Origin: Trichococcus paludicola
GTDB taxonomy: Bacteria; Bacillota; Bacilli; Lactobacillales; Aerococcaceae
Assembly (NCBI RefSeq): GCF_003052295.1
Contig: NZ_QBLC01000002.1
Coordinates: 124,001-188,000, forward strand
Reading direction: 5' to 3'
DNA: 64,000 nt
This document shows positions 39,421 through 48,019 of the stretch, piece by piece; position 1 is the stretch's first letter, and each line of letters opens with the position of its first letter. The translations under genes and the position numbers were made by a program. The notes under the pieces were generated by a model that worked only from the letters and a program-made list of their open reading frames with translations, did no database searches and was not told where the DNA came from.

Positions 39421-39503
39421 TGCGCGCCAGATTTGGTGGCGGCTTTTATTTGTGTGTGTTTCGCTACTTTTTTTCCGCAATTCTTCGTATGGATTTCGAG
39501 GAA

Positions 39504-39776
39504 ATGAGGGGGGCTCCGCGGACTGCCATCGGCCAAATCTCGCCGTTGCACTACATCATCATCGTATCGGATGGCCGTACTGATGAAAGCGAAGGCTTTT
39601 CGCTGTTGCAGTTGGCAGAAGAAATGCAGAACAGAGGGGCTGTCACGGCCTACAATTTGGATGGCGGCGGTTCATCAACACTATACTTCAACGGCGAAAT
39701 CATCAATAATCCGACAAATGGCAATAACACAGAGGAAAGGGAAGTGAGCGAAATTGTCTATTTTGGATATGAATAA
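39504..39776 (+). pseudogene. 5'-truncated phosphodiester glycosidase (NAGPA domain) remnant
   Basis: The last 85-90 residues match the C-terminal end of the phosphodiester glycosidase / exopolysaccharide-synthesis family (PF09992): PRTAIGQI, VSDGRT, and AYNLDGGGSSTLYFNGEIIN. Everything before this conserved part is missing; the codons upstream (from 39420) run straight out of the cysK terminator and do not resemble the family. Full members have 250 residues or more plus a signal peptide, so this is a broken gene. Its 3' end overlaps the next small gene. Confidence 0.75.
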
Positions 39777-40176
39777 CAAGTTTTCGGCATCAAAGAAAAC
39801 GGGCATCACCTATTTCATTTTGACGGTTGTCACGGTCATCATCGAAAAAATTTACAGGCTTTTCGGCCACGGCGTCACCTCAGCGTCAATGACTTGGATG
39901 TTCCTGTATCCTTTAGCAGGAGGACTGCTCATTTATCTCGTGAGCCTCGCTAAGGTTGGTAGCAGCGATGCTGAGCGGTTCCGCAGATTTTCCAACCACT
40001 ACCATTCGGGGATCGCCACTCTCACGATAGGCAGTTTCCTGAAGGGGATTCTCGAAATAGCCGGAACTGATTCAGTCAATCTCCCTTGTTTTTACATCGT
40101 TGGCTTCGGTATGGTCCTTTTGGGCATCCTGCCATTTACTCTAAATAGTGGCACTTCTGGCCTCAGAGAACTATAA
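39754..40176 (+). CDS. Small membrane protein, function unknown
   Basis: About 140 residues with four predicted membrane helices (roughly 17-36, 47-66, 88-106, 112-132). No family was recognised. The start is uncertain: TTG at 39754 or ATG at 39769; both overlap or abut the pseudogene end. It lies 36 bases upstream of a metallophosphoesterase gene in the same direction and may be co-transcribed with it. Confidence 0.6.
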   Translation: MSILDMNNKFSASKKTGITYFILTVVTVIIEKIYRLFGHGVTSASMTWMFLYPLAGGLLIYLVSLAKVGSSDAERFRRFSNHYHSGIATLTIGSFLKGILEIAGTDSVNLPCFYIVGFGMVLLGILPFTLNSGTSGLREL

Positions 40177-40212
40177 TAGAGTTAACTTGTTTAATGAGAT
40201 GAGGTAAAGTGC

Positions 40213-41136
40213 ATGTTTACGGATAAACGGCTGACAGAGGCCTACGAGAAAGCCAGAGTGGAATACATCGATGATACATCCAATTATGTTTTTTTGAGTG
40301 ACTGCCACAGAGGTGATGGGAGCCTCTCTGATGAATTTTCACGGAACAAAAATATTTTTTTGCATGCGATGGAGTACTATTATAAGAATGAATTCATATA
40401 CGTTGAAAACGGAGACGGTGATGAACTGTGGGAACACCACGAGTTTAAGCACATCAAAAATGCTCATCCGGAGGTATTCGCTATCCTGAAACGTTTTTAT
40501 GACGAAAAACGTCTGATCATGATCTACGGGAACCACAATATCTTTCTGAAAAATCAATGGTATGTGGAACAAAATTACTTTCGGAACTACGATGAGTATA
40601 CCGAGTTCTTCTATGATTTCCTCCCTGGAATCCGACCAATCGAAGCCTTGGTTTTGAAGGACCGGAAGACGAAACAGGAAATATTCGTCGTCCACGGAAT
40701 GCAGGGCGATCTGCCGAACGATCAACTGTGGTATCCAACGATGCTTTCCCTGAAGTACTTTTGGCGGTTCCTGCACGCATTCGGCGTCAAGAGCCCGACA
40801 AGTCCTGTGAAAAATATGAACAAACGGCACAAAATCGAAAAAAACTACGTGAAGTGGATTCAGAAGCATGAAAAAATGCTGATCTGCGGCCACACACACC
40901 GTTTTAAATATCCGAAGACTAAAGATTTGCCTTACTTCAATTCGGGGTGCTGCATCTATCCAACAAGCATCACTGCCATCGAGATTACCGCGGGCCAGAT
41001 CCAATTGGTCAGATGGAAAACACGGGTGAATGAGGATGGAATGCTCCAGATCAAACGGGAAATCATGCGCGGACCGGATCCGATCGGAAAATTCGATATC
41101 CGGGCGAGTGTCAAAAATGAAGAGGCAACAGTGTAA
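40213..41136 (+). CDS. Metallophosphoesterase
   Basis: 307-residue calcineurin-like phosphoesterase with all metal-site blocks: LSDCHRGD (Asp30, His32), GDGDE, GNHN and GHTHR. It resembles the UDP-2,3-diacylglucosamine hydrolase-like group, but a Gram-positive cell has no lipid A, so the substrate is unknown. No signal peptide, so it is probably cytoplasmic. ATG at 40213 follows GATGAGGTAAAG. A terminator follows. Confidence 0.8.
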   Translation: MFTDKRLTEAYEKARVEYIDDTSNYVFLSDCHRGDGSLSDEFSRNKNIFLHAMEYYYKNEFIYVENGDGDELWEHHEFKHIKNAHPEVFAILKRFYDEKRLIMIYGNHNIFLKNQWYVEQNYFRNYDEYTEFFYDFLPGIRPIEALVLKDRKTKQEIFVVHGMQGDLPNDQLWYPTMLSLKYFWRFLHAFGVKSPTSPVKNMNKRHKIEKNYVKWIQKHEKMLICGHTHRFKYPKTKDLPYFNSGCCIYPTSITAIEITAGQIQLVRWKTRVNEDGMLQIKREIMRGPDPIGKFDIRASVKNEEATV

Positions 41137-41144
41137 TCTTACCC

Positions 41145-41182
41145 AAACGACTCTTCTTTTCGTATAGAAGAGTCGTTTTTAT
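41145..41182 (+). terminator. Intrinsic terminator after the metallophosphoesterase
   Basis: AAACGACTCTTCT (41145-41157) pairs with AGAAGAGTCGTTT (41166-41178), then further T. Confidence 0.9.
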
Positions 41183-41238
41183 TGCAAAAAAAGCTTTAAA
41201 AACTATGGGATTCGATTTGATAGTTGACAGAATTTGGT

Positions 41239-41267
41239 TTGCACTCCTAATGGTTGACTAATAGAAT
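41239..41267 (+). promoter_or_regulatory. Promoter of the nuclease gene
   Basis: TTGCAC (41239-41244), 17-base spacer, TAGAAT (41262-41267). The predicted start near 41274 makes an upstream in-frame ATG there untranslatable and supports the ATG at 41346. Confidence 0.5.
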
Positions 41268-41345
41268 GAAGGAATGCGTTCATTGGATGAAGCCATTCTT
41301 TATCCATACGGAACGACTTTTCAATTTTTGACAGTGGGGGTAGAA

Positions 41346-42044
41346 ATGGCAAAACGAAAAACCTCAGGCAAGCACAAACTGTTGCGGCTGCTGTTGCTGT
41401 TTACATGGTTTCTCATCCTTACCTGGATAGAGATACATGAAGGAGTCGATCCGACTTCAAACCAGGACGGCCCAACCAACACGTCAGTAATCCTGTCCGC
41501 GGATGATGCGCCTCAATATACAGGTCCGGACTTTCTTGAAATAAACGGTGGAAAGAGCACCTTTGATGATTCAGAATTGCACTTTGAAGGGGAAGGCTGG
41601 ATCAGTTACGGCGATCTGGATGAGCTGAACCGCGTAACGACAATGAACGCCATGATCACACCGGAAATGTATCAGACGGGAACCGATGCAGACAGCCGCA
41701 TCCTACCGACTGGCTGGTCGAAAAGCAATCAGAATGATTCGAATCCCAAACAGCTGAACCGCGGCCATCTGCTGGCGGATGTGCTCGGCGGAAGCGGTGA
41801 GGACTGGCGCAATCTGGTGACGTTGTACCGCAACGCGAACTATCCGGCAATGTATTTCGCCTCGGAATTCATTGTCAGTGAAGCAATCCAGTCGGGCACC
41901 ACGGTCCGCTATCGGGTAACGCCGATTTTCAAAGATGATGCATTGATCTGCGAAGGGCTGCACATCATGGCGAAGAGTGTCACGGATGATTCGGTCGACC
42001 TGAACATCTACGTATTCAACGAGCCCAAAGACGCTGTCGATTAG
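41346..42044 (+). CDS. Membrane-anchored DNA/RNA non-specific endonuclease
   Basis: 232 residues. An N-terminal membrane segment (about 10-29) follows a basic stretch, so the enzyme domain is outside the cell. The beta-beta-alpha metal nuclease motif is NRGH (138-141), with the catalytic His141, followed by LVTLYRNANYPAM, whose Asn binds the metal. Overall it resembles the EndA / streptodornase-like group. GGGGGTAG precedes the ATG. Likely roles are nucleotide scavenging or competence-type DNA processing; no competence genes are adjacent. Confidence 0.82.
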   Translation: MAKRKTSGKHKLLRLLLLFTWFLILTWIEIHEGVDPTSNQDGPTNTSVILSADDAPQYTGPDFLEINGGKSTFDDSELHFEGEGWISYGDLDELNRVTTMNAMITPEMYQTGTDADSRILPTGWSKSNQNDSNPKQLNRGHLLADVLGGSGEDWRNLVTLYRNANYPAMYFASEFIVSEAIQSGTTVRYRVTPIFKDDALICEGLHIMAKSVTDDSVDLNIYVFNEPKDAVD

Positions 42045-42107
42045 GGCTGCGGGATAAAGCTCCTATCATTTCAAAACAGGCATCCATCAGCAATGACGGA
42101 TGCCTGT

Positions 42108-42566
42108 TTATTTTTTGAAGCAAATCTGATTTTTCCGCTCCATCACCCTCTGTTTCCATTCATAAAGAATGATGCCGGTCAGTCCCCCGGCTGTATCGAT
42201 CAATACATCGGAAAAGGCTGGACCTCTCCCCGGAACGAAGGATTGATGGAATTCGTCCGATGAGGCATACAGAAATACGAACAGCACTGTATAGAAAGCT
42301 GATTTTCCCGATGGTCCTCGTTCTTTCCGATAACGCAAAAACAGGATAGCCAAAATCAAATATTCAGTAAAATGACCTGCTTTGCGGACCAGGAAACTGA
42401 GAGCGCCCTGAACGGAACTGCCGGGCCCGATCCCAATGAATTTCAGCAACTCCAAAAGGATGCCGCTGGTTTCGGATGAATCCTGACCATTTTGGTGCGA
42501 CAAAAGAAAAATGACGCCCATCCAGAGGCATAAAACTGCAAATTTGGTGTTAAAAGTAAAACGCAT
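42108..42566 (-). CDS. VanZ family membrane protein
   Basis: 152 residues with four membrane helices. The VanZ core DEFHQSFVPGRGPAFSDVLIDTAGG near residues 108-132 is clear, together with RKAGHFTEYLILAILFL earlier. VanZ proteins are linked to teicoplanin resistance in one case, but most members have no proven function; no vancomycin resistance genes are nearby. It is convergent with the nuclease gene and divergent from the LonB-like protease gene. Confidence 0.88.
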   Translation of the reverse strand: MRFTFNTKFAVLCLWMGVIFLLSHQNGQDSSETSGILLELLKFIGIGPGSSVQGALSFLVRKAGHFTEYLILAILFLRYRKERGPSGKSAFYTVLFVFLYASSDEFHQSFVPGRGPAFSDVLIDTAGGLTGIILYEWKQRVMERKNQICFKK

Positions 42567-42685
42567 GCTCGTGAGTCCCTCCGTCCTATTGCATCAGTAT
42601 AGCGCAGCAATCCATACCTGAAAAGTCGCTAATGTTTTTTTGCGCAATAATTGCGGGTGTAATAATCAAATCAAAAAGGAAAACA

Positions 42686-42742
42686 TTCCACATCTCAGCA
42701 AAATTGTTATACAATAGAGTTGGATAATGTTAGCGCTTACGA
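42686..42742 (+). promoter_or_regulatory. Promoter and cre-like site of the LonB-like protease gene
   Basis: TTCCAC (42686-42691), about 18 bases, TACAAT (42710-42715). Immediately downstream at 42727-42742, ATGTTAGCGCTTACGA differs from the CcpA consensus WTGNNARCGNWWWCAW at only one position, at a place where CcpA would block transcription. Confidence 0.5.
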
Positions 42743-42808
42743 ATCGGTGTCAGAAGATGACTTTTGCCGGCACAAACAGCGCAATCCAACAGTAAAGGAG
42801 TCCTTTGC

Positions 42809-45256
42809 ATGTCGCTTGAAGAAAAATACCGTATTCCGGTCGAGAAGCTACGCTGGAGTTATCTCCATACCGGCGAACTGAATTTTTGCGAATCATCCAG
42901 GGATGTCCCTCCCTTGCAAGGCATCATCGGCCAGGATCGGGCCGTGAAATCGATGGACTTCGGTTTGGGAATGACAGTGCCTGGCTACAATATTTTCGTT
43001 TCCGGCCCACCAGGAACCGGAAAGAGCACCTACGTCCAGACGGTAGTATCCCGATTGGCCGAAAAAGGCATTACGCCTGATGATTGGTGCTATATTTATA
43101 ATTTTGCCGATCGGGACAAACCAATCGCGGTGTCTCTGCCACCAGGGCAAGGCAAAGTATTCCGCAATGACATGACCGAGTTTGTTGAGGACATGCGTAG
43201 CCTCATTCCGAAAACGTTCGAGAGCAGTGATTATGATCAACAGAAAGGCACCATTATCCAAGTGGTTCAAGAAAAGGTGGATGCTGTTTTTCGGAGCATC
43301 GAACAGGAGGCTCTCAAATCGGGATTCGTCGTTCGGCAAGCACCTGGACGCGTGGCTTTGATACCGATCAAAGATGGCAAGCAGCTTTCCCCGGAAGAAT
43401 ATAAAGCTCTTTCGGCTGAAGAACGCAAAACCATTGATGAAAATACCTACAAGCTTGAAAAGAGGCTCGATGAAATCATCCGCGGATCCCGTGCACTCGA
43501 AAAAGAGGCCGACAAACAGCTCAAGGAATTGGACAGGCAGATAACCCGATTTGCGACAGAGCCTCCCATCGCCAGATTAAAAGAAAAATACGCATATTCG
43601 GAAAAAATCCAGGATTACCTCGACAAAGTGCAGACGGACATCACCGAAAACAACATCATTTTCCGTTTGGCCGATGCACCGCAAGCGCAAAATCCGTTTC
43701 AACTGCCGGAAAACGACGGTGACCCCTTCATAAAATACAAAGTCAACCTCTTTGTGAACAATGAAAACAGTAAAGGCGCTCCCGCGATCATTGAACCTTT
43801 TACGAATTATTACAATATCTTCGGGAAAATCGAATACAAAAATCAATTCATGTACACGACCACTGATTTCACTATGGTAAAAGCCGGCGCTATCCATCAG
43901 GCAAACGGCGGATATCTGGTGCTGCAGGCCAAAGATGTCCTTTTTGATCCATTCATGTGGGATGCCCTGAAAAAAGTTTTGAAACATCAACAAGCCTTGA
44001 TCGAGAACATCGGCGAGCAGTACCGCTATGTGCCGACCGTGACTCTGAAACCAGAGACCATTCCATTGAACGTCAAAATCATTTTGATCGGTAGTCCGAT
44101 ATTCTACAAAGTGCTGACTTATGATGAAGATTTCAGGAAACTGTTCAAAGTAAAAGTTGATTTCGATATCAGTATGGACCGCAACGGAGAGAATATCAGA
44201 AAATATGTCTCATTCATCAGCTCAATCTGTGAGGAAACAGGAATCCTCCATTTTGACCGAAGCGGCTTAGGTAAAATCATTGAGTACGGATCACGTCTTG
44301 CGGGCAATCAGACCAAATTATCCACTCAATTCAACGAAATCACGGAGATTGTCCATGAATCCAGCGCCATCGCCAAATACGAGGGGGCACCGATGGTTTC
44401 GGATATTCACGTGAAAAGAGCTCTTGCTGACAGGAAATACAGGGCAAATATGATCGAGGAGAAATTCCAGGAAATGTTATTGAGGGACAAAATCATGATT
44501 GATACTCAGGATTCAGTCATCGGTCAAGTGAACGGCCTCTCAGTGATCCAGACAGAAGAATACGCTTTTGGCCACCCGACGCGGATCACAGCCCGTACCT
44601 ATATCGGTTCGAACGGAGTGACAAACATTGAGCGCGAAACCAAAATGAGCGGCAGTAGCCATTCAAAAGGGGTATTGACGTTGGCAGGCTTTCTCGGCGG
44701 GCAGTTTGCACAGGAAAAACCGCTGGCAGTAAGCGCCCAATTGACTTTTGAACAGAATTACGGAGGTGTCGACGGGGACAGTGCCTCCAGTGCTGAACTT
44801 TATGCGCTCCTGTCCAGCCTTGGTGATGCGCCACTGAGACAGAATCTTGCTGTCACGGGTTCCATCAATCAGAAAGGTGAAATCCAACCAATAGGCGGTG
44901 CCACCGAAAAGATCGAAAGCTTTTTCGATCTTTGTGAGGCGAAAGGTTTGACTGGAGAGCAAGGGGTCATCATTCCGAATCAAAATGTGGACGATCTGAT
45001 GCTGAAGGAGGAAATCATCGAGGCAGTGAATGCTGCTAAATTCCATATCTATTCCGTCAAAACAGTTTCGGAAGGTATCGAGCTGTTGACGGGGCTGAAT
45101 TGCGGAAAACGCGAATCGGACGGAAATTTCACGGAAGGCAGCGTCTTCCGTAAAGTCCAACAGAAACTGGAAAAATACAACAAGAGCATCGAAGCTGCTC
45201 AAGCTGCAAGTGACCGGTACGGCAGCGTCAGTAGCGACGAGTACGACTTAGAATGA
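42809..45256 (+). CDS. Lon-like ATP-dependent protease (LonB-like, AAA_32 type)
   Basis: 815 residues. An AAA+ domain starts early with SGPPGTGKSTYVQTV near residue 60; a long helical insert follows (about 110-290, rich in Lys and Glu); a C-terminal Lon protease domain (S16) carries the Ser-Lys dyad in DGDSASSAEL and, downstream, GGATEKIESFF. There is no N-terminal LAN domain, unlike classic Lon. The frame is open upstream to 42764, but ATG at 42809 follows AAGGAGTCC. It is probably cytoplasmic quality control; substrates are unknown. CcpA control is suggested by its leader. Confidence 0.9.
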   Translation: MSLEEKYRIPVEKLRWSYLHTGELNFCESSRDVPPLQGIIGQDRAVKSMDFGLGMTVPGYNIFVSGPPGTGKSTYVQTVVSRLAEKGITPDDWCYIYNFADRDKPIAVSLPPGQGKVFRNDMTEFVEDMRSLIPKTFESSDYDQQKGTIIQVVQEKVDAVFRSIEQEALKSGFVVRQAPGRVALIPIKDGKQLSPEEYKALSAEERKTIDENTYKLEKRLDEIIRGSRALEKEADKQLKELDRQITRFATEPPIARLKEKYAYSEKIQDYLDKVQTDITENNIIFRLADAPQAQNPFQLPENDGDPFIKYKVNLFVNNENSKGAPAIIEPFTNYYNIFGKIEYKNQFMYTTTDFTMVKAGAIHQANGGYLVLQAKDVLFDPFMWDALKKVLKHQQALIENIGEQYRYVPTVTLKPETIPLNVKIILIGSPIFYKVLTYDEDFRKLFKVKVDFDISMDRNGENIRKYVSFISSICEETGILHFDRSGLGKIIEYGSRLAGNQTKLSTQFNEITEIVHESSAIAKYEGAPMVSDIHVKRALADRKYRANMIEEKFQEMLLRDKIMIDTQDSVIGQVNGLSVIQTEEYAFGHPTRITARTYIGSNGVTNIERETKMSGSSHSKGVLTLAGFLGGQFAQEKPLAVSAQLTFEQNYGGVDGDSASSAELYALLSSLGDAPLRQNLAVTGSINQKGEIQPIGGATEKIESFFDLCEAKGLTGEQGVIIPNQNVDDLMLKEEIIEAVNAAKFHIYSVKTVSEGIELLTGLNCGKRESDGNFTEGSVFRKVQQKLEKYNKSIEAAQAASDRYGSVSSDEYDLE

Positions 45257-45289
45257 TGTATCCTTGAGAGGATAGTCGCGTGTATTTTA

Positions 45290-45342
45290 GCTGAAAGGAA
45301 GAGTTGAGCAGGGACCCGATCGGTTTCAGCTCGGCTCTTTTC
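45290..45342 (+). terminator. Possible terminator after the LonB-like gene
   Basis: AGCTGAAA (45290-45297) can pair with TTTCAGCT (45326-45333), or AAGAG...GAGC with GCTC...CTCTT; a short T-run follows. The structure is imperfect. Confidence 0.4.
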
Positions 45343-45394
45343 ATATGTCCGGCAGCCAATTTTTCAATAAAAAGCAGGGATTTGATGAAATATA

Positions 45395-45422
45395 TTGAAG
45401 ATACAAAATATATTGATATACT
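45395..45422 (+). promoter_or_regulatory. Promoter of the L,D-transpeptidase gene
   Basis: TTGAAG (45395-45400), 16-base spacer, TATACT (45417-45422), in a very A/T-rich stretch. It leaves a leader of about 90 nt. Confidence 0.5.
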
Positions 45423-45518
45423 AGAAGTATAAAGATGATTTTCGAATCGCTATCACTAAATTTTCTGCGTGAATATATGTAAGCCTTTACAATATCAAAC
45501 AGATTGGTGGGGTAAGTC

Positions 45519-47918
45519 ATGAAAAAATTGCGTAAAGTCAAATCTCAATGGTGTGCCGTTTTGGTTTGCGGTCTGTCCGCAGCTATGCTGACTGCGGCAC
45601 CGGCACCTTCAGTTTTTGCGGAAACTACCGGAGCGAATGCAAGCAGCACCATTGGGAGCGAGTCGTCCCAAACAGAAACACCGGATTTAATTGTGCAATC
45701 ATCCATCCTCTCTGAGGATACAGACAAAACTGCTATTCCCTCAGAGGAAACAGTAACTGCAATACCGAATCTTTCAGAAGATGCCCTTTCGGATAGCTCT
45801 TCGGAAGAACCTGGAGAAGATATATCAGCAATCAAGAATGACACTCCTACAACAAGCGAATCAATTCCAGCAGCTATCGAATCCAGTACTCAATCAAGCG
45901 ATCCCACTAAGATTCAGTCTGCACCCGCAATGGAAATGACGGCAGCGCCATCAACTTTACCCGAAGTGATGGAAAGTGCTTCTGACATTGCCGTTTCTTA
46001 CACAGCCGTCATTGCCAAAGGGGATTTTACTCTCGACAGTCTTCCTTGGGGCTACTCAGGCTATGCATTCCGCTACATGACGAACGATTTTGTAGGTCAA
46101 AAAATCGAGGTGACCAGAGAATCGCAGAACGGTCTTTACGCATTGGCAGTGCTGAACGGAGAAAAGTTGGGTTGGGTCGACAAGCGCGCCTTATCCGATG
46201 TAGTCGTCATTCCTAAGGTACAAGACCTAGCATCAGCGATTGCCGTGGATTACACTGCACGCATTAACGCAGCAAATTTTTCGATTGATAGTCTGCCATG
46301 GGGTTACTCGGGGTACATGCAGATGACGACGAGCGCAACTTATTTGAATCAAAAAATTCAGGCCGAAAAAGAAAGCCCAAATGGTCAGTACGTGCTGATT
46401 TCCCTCAATGGAGAAAAGTTGGGTTGGATCGACAAGCGCGCTCTGTCGGATATTTACAGTCAGCCTAAAGTGCAGGATATTGCATCAGCTCTGACGGTGG
46501 ACTATGCCGCCCGGATTGGCGCAGCCGGTTTTTCCATAGACAGCTTGCCGTGGGGCTATGCCGGTTATGCTCAGATGACAACGAGTTCGGCTTATTTGAA
46601 CCAAAGTGTAAAGGCAGTCAAGGAGACCGCTAACGGCCTCTATGCGCTGATCGCATTGAACGGCAACAGATTGGGGTGGATAGATAAACGGGCACTGACG
46701 GATATCTATATCCAACCAAAAGTACAGGAGTTGGCAACGGGGATATCCGTAGATTATAAAGCGACTATAGCAGCCCCTGGATTTTCTATCGACAGCCTGC
46801 CATGGGGTTATGCCGGGTATGGGCAAATTGATACGACCAGCAACCATACCGGAGAACGAATCCAAGCTATTCAAGAGTCGCTGAATGGACTTTATGTTTT
46901 GATTTCTTCCAATGGGACCCGATTGGGATGGGTTGATAAACGAGCACTCACCGATATCGCCATTACGCCAAAACTGCAGGATGTAGCCTCTGCAGTCGTT
47001 GTTGCTTATACGGCAGCCATCACTTCGCCGGGCTATTCGATTGACAGTCTGCCGTGGGGTTACGCCGGCTATCAACAGATGGCCACTTCAACCGACTATC
47101 TCGGACAACGATTTGAGGCGGTGAAAGAAGCAGCCAACGGATCGTATGTGCTACTTTCCCTGAACGGCAAAAAATTAGGTTGGATCGATAAAAAAGCTTT
47201 GGGGGATTTCAGCTACAGATCCCAGGCACAGAATATATCCGGCGGAACCGCCGTGAGCTATTCACCGACAATCGCTAAAGCGGGTTTTTCGGTCGATACC
47301 TTGCCATGGGGCTATGCTGGTTACCAATGGCGTACGAGCACGGACAGCTATGTCGGACAGAAGGTCGATGCGATCAGGGAATCCGCTGACGGTCATTATG
47401 TCCTTCTTTCCCTGAACGGCAGCTACATCGGTTGGGTGGACAAAGCCGCTCTTTCAGGTTTGCCAACCTATGCAAAAGGTCCGGATTGGACAGTGATCAA
47501 CGGATATTTCCGTAGCAATTCGGGTGTCAATTACTACATTGGCAACAGTTATATCATCGTCAGCTTGAGTCAACAGAGCGTCTGGGCCTATAAAGGCGAG
47601 ACGATGCTTGTTTCCGCTCCGGTCATCACCGGTAAACCATCGGCCAATAACGCAACGCCGCGAGGCTTGTTCTATATTCAGCCGTTTAAACAATCGCCAT
47701 CCGTTCTGATCGGTGAGGACTATGCTTCACCCGTCAGCTTCTGGATACCGTTCGTGGGAAACATGGTGGGTTTGCACGATTCGCCTTGGCAGACGCATGG
47801 CTATGGCGGCGATATCTACCTCTACTACGGATCGCATGGTTGCGTCAACACACCGTATGAAGCTGTCCGGACGTTGTATTACAGTTATCCGGTTGGTACA
47901 CCAGTTGTTGTCTATTAG
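45519..47918 (+). CDS. Secreted six-repeat L,D-transpeptidase (YkuD domain)
   Basis: 799-residue extracellular cell-wall enzyme. A signal peptide covers residues 1-35 (basic MKKLRKVKSQW, hydrophobic core, FAET). A Ser/Thr/Glu-rich low-complexity stretch follows to about 150. Then come six tandem 84-residue repeats, each with SLPWGYxGY and LGWxDKxAL motifs, related to GW/SH3-type wall-binding modules. The C-terminal L,D-transpeptidase domain (about 660-799) has the catalytic site SHGCVNTP (His773, Cys775). Such domains make 3-3 crosslinks or attach proteins to peptidoglycan; the repeats probably bind the wall polymer. Start ATG at 45519 follows GGTGGGGTAAGTC. It stands alone. Confidence 0.9.
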   Translation: MKKLRKVKSQWCAVLVCGLSAAMLTAAPAPSVFAETTGANASSTIGSESSQTETPDLIVQSSILSEDTDKTAIPSEETVTAIPNLSEDALSDSSSEEPGEDISAIKNDTPTTSESIPAAIESSTQSSDPTKIQSAPAMEMTAAPSTLPEVMESASDIAVSYTAVIAKGDFTLDSLPWGYSGYAFRYMTNDFVGQKIEVTRESQNGLYALAVLNGEKLGWVDKRALSDVVVIPKVQDLASAIAVDYTARINAANFSIDSLPWGYSGYMQMTTSATYLNQKIQAEKESPNGQYVLISLNGEKLGWIDKRALSDIYSQPKVQDIASALTVDYAARIGAAGFSIDSLPWGYAGYAQMTTSSAYLNQSVKAVKETANGLYALIALNGNRLGWIDKRALTDIYIQPKVQELATGISVDYKATIAAPGFSIDSLPWGYAGYGQIDTTSNHTGERIQAIQESLNGLYVLISSNGTRLGWVDKRALTDIAITPKLQDVASAVVVAYTAAITSPGYSIDSLPWGYAGYQQMATSTDYLGQRFEAVKEAANGSYVLLSLNGKKLGWIDKKALGDFSYRSQAQNISGGTAVSYSPTIAKAGFSVDTLPWGYAGYQWRTSTDSYVGQKVDAIRESADGHYVLLSLNGSYIGWVDKAALSGLPTYAKGPDWTVINGYFRSNSGVNYYIGNSYIIVSLSQQSVWAYKGETMLVSAPVITGKPSANNATPRGLFYIQPFKQSPSVLIGEDYASPVSFWIPFVGNMVGLHDSPWQTHGYGGDIYLYYGSHGCVNTPYEAVRTLYYSYPVGTPVVVY
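45978..47489 (+). repeat. Six in-frame 252-bp tandem repeats
   Basis: Repeat units start at 45978, 46230, 46482, 46734, 46986 and 47238, spaced exactly 252 bases. The protein units are well conserved at the SLPWGY and GWxDK motifs but differ at many synonymous and non-synonymous sites, so the array is old rather than freshly expanded. The exact period with no length change suggests a fixed module boundary. Confidence 0.9.
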
Positions 47919-47924
47919 ATTTCT

Positions 47925-47962
47925 AAAAGCAGAGATGGGCAATCCAGCCGTCTCTGCTTTTT
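47925..47962 (+). terminator. Intrinsic terminator after the L,D-transpeptidase gene
   Basis: AAAAGCAGAGA (47925-47935) pairs with TCTCTGCTTTT (47951-47961), with a 15-base loop. Confidence 0.82.
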
Positions 47963-48019
47963 GTGACACTAGGGCAGTAAAACGTTATACTTATGGAAAC
48001 AATCAGGAGGGTGATGGGA

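Noticed and set aside
39420-39503. N-terminal part of the truncated glycosidase frame
   Set aside because: It begins right after the cysK terminator T-run and does not resemble the family, so it was left out of the pseudogene.
45978-47489. The evenly spaced repeats as a CRISPR array
   Set aside because: The 252-base units are entirely coding, diverged and in frame within one secreted protein; there are no short spacers.
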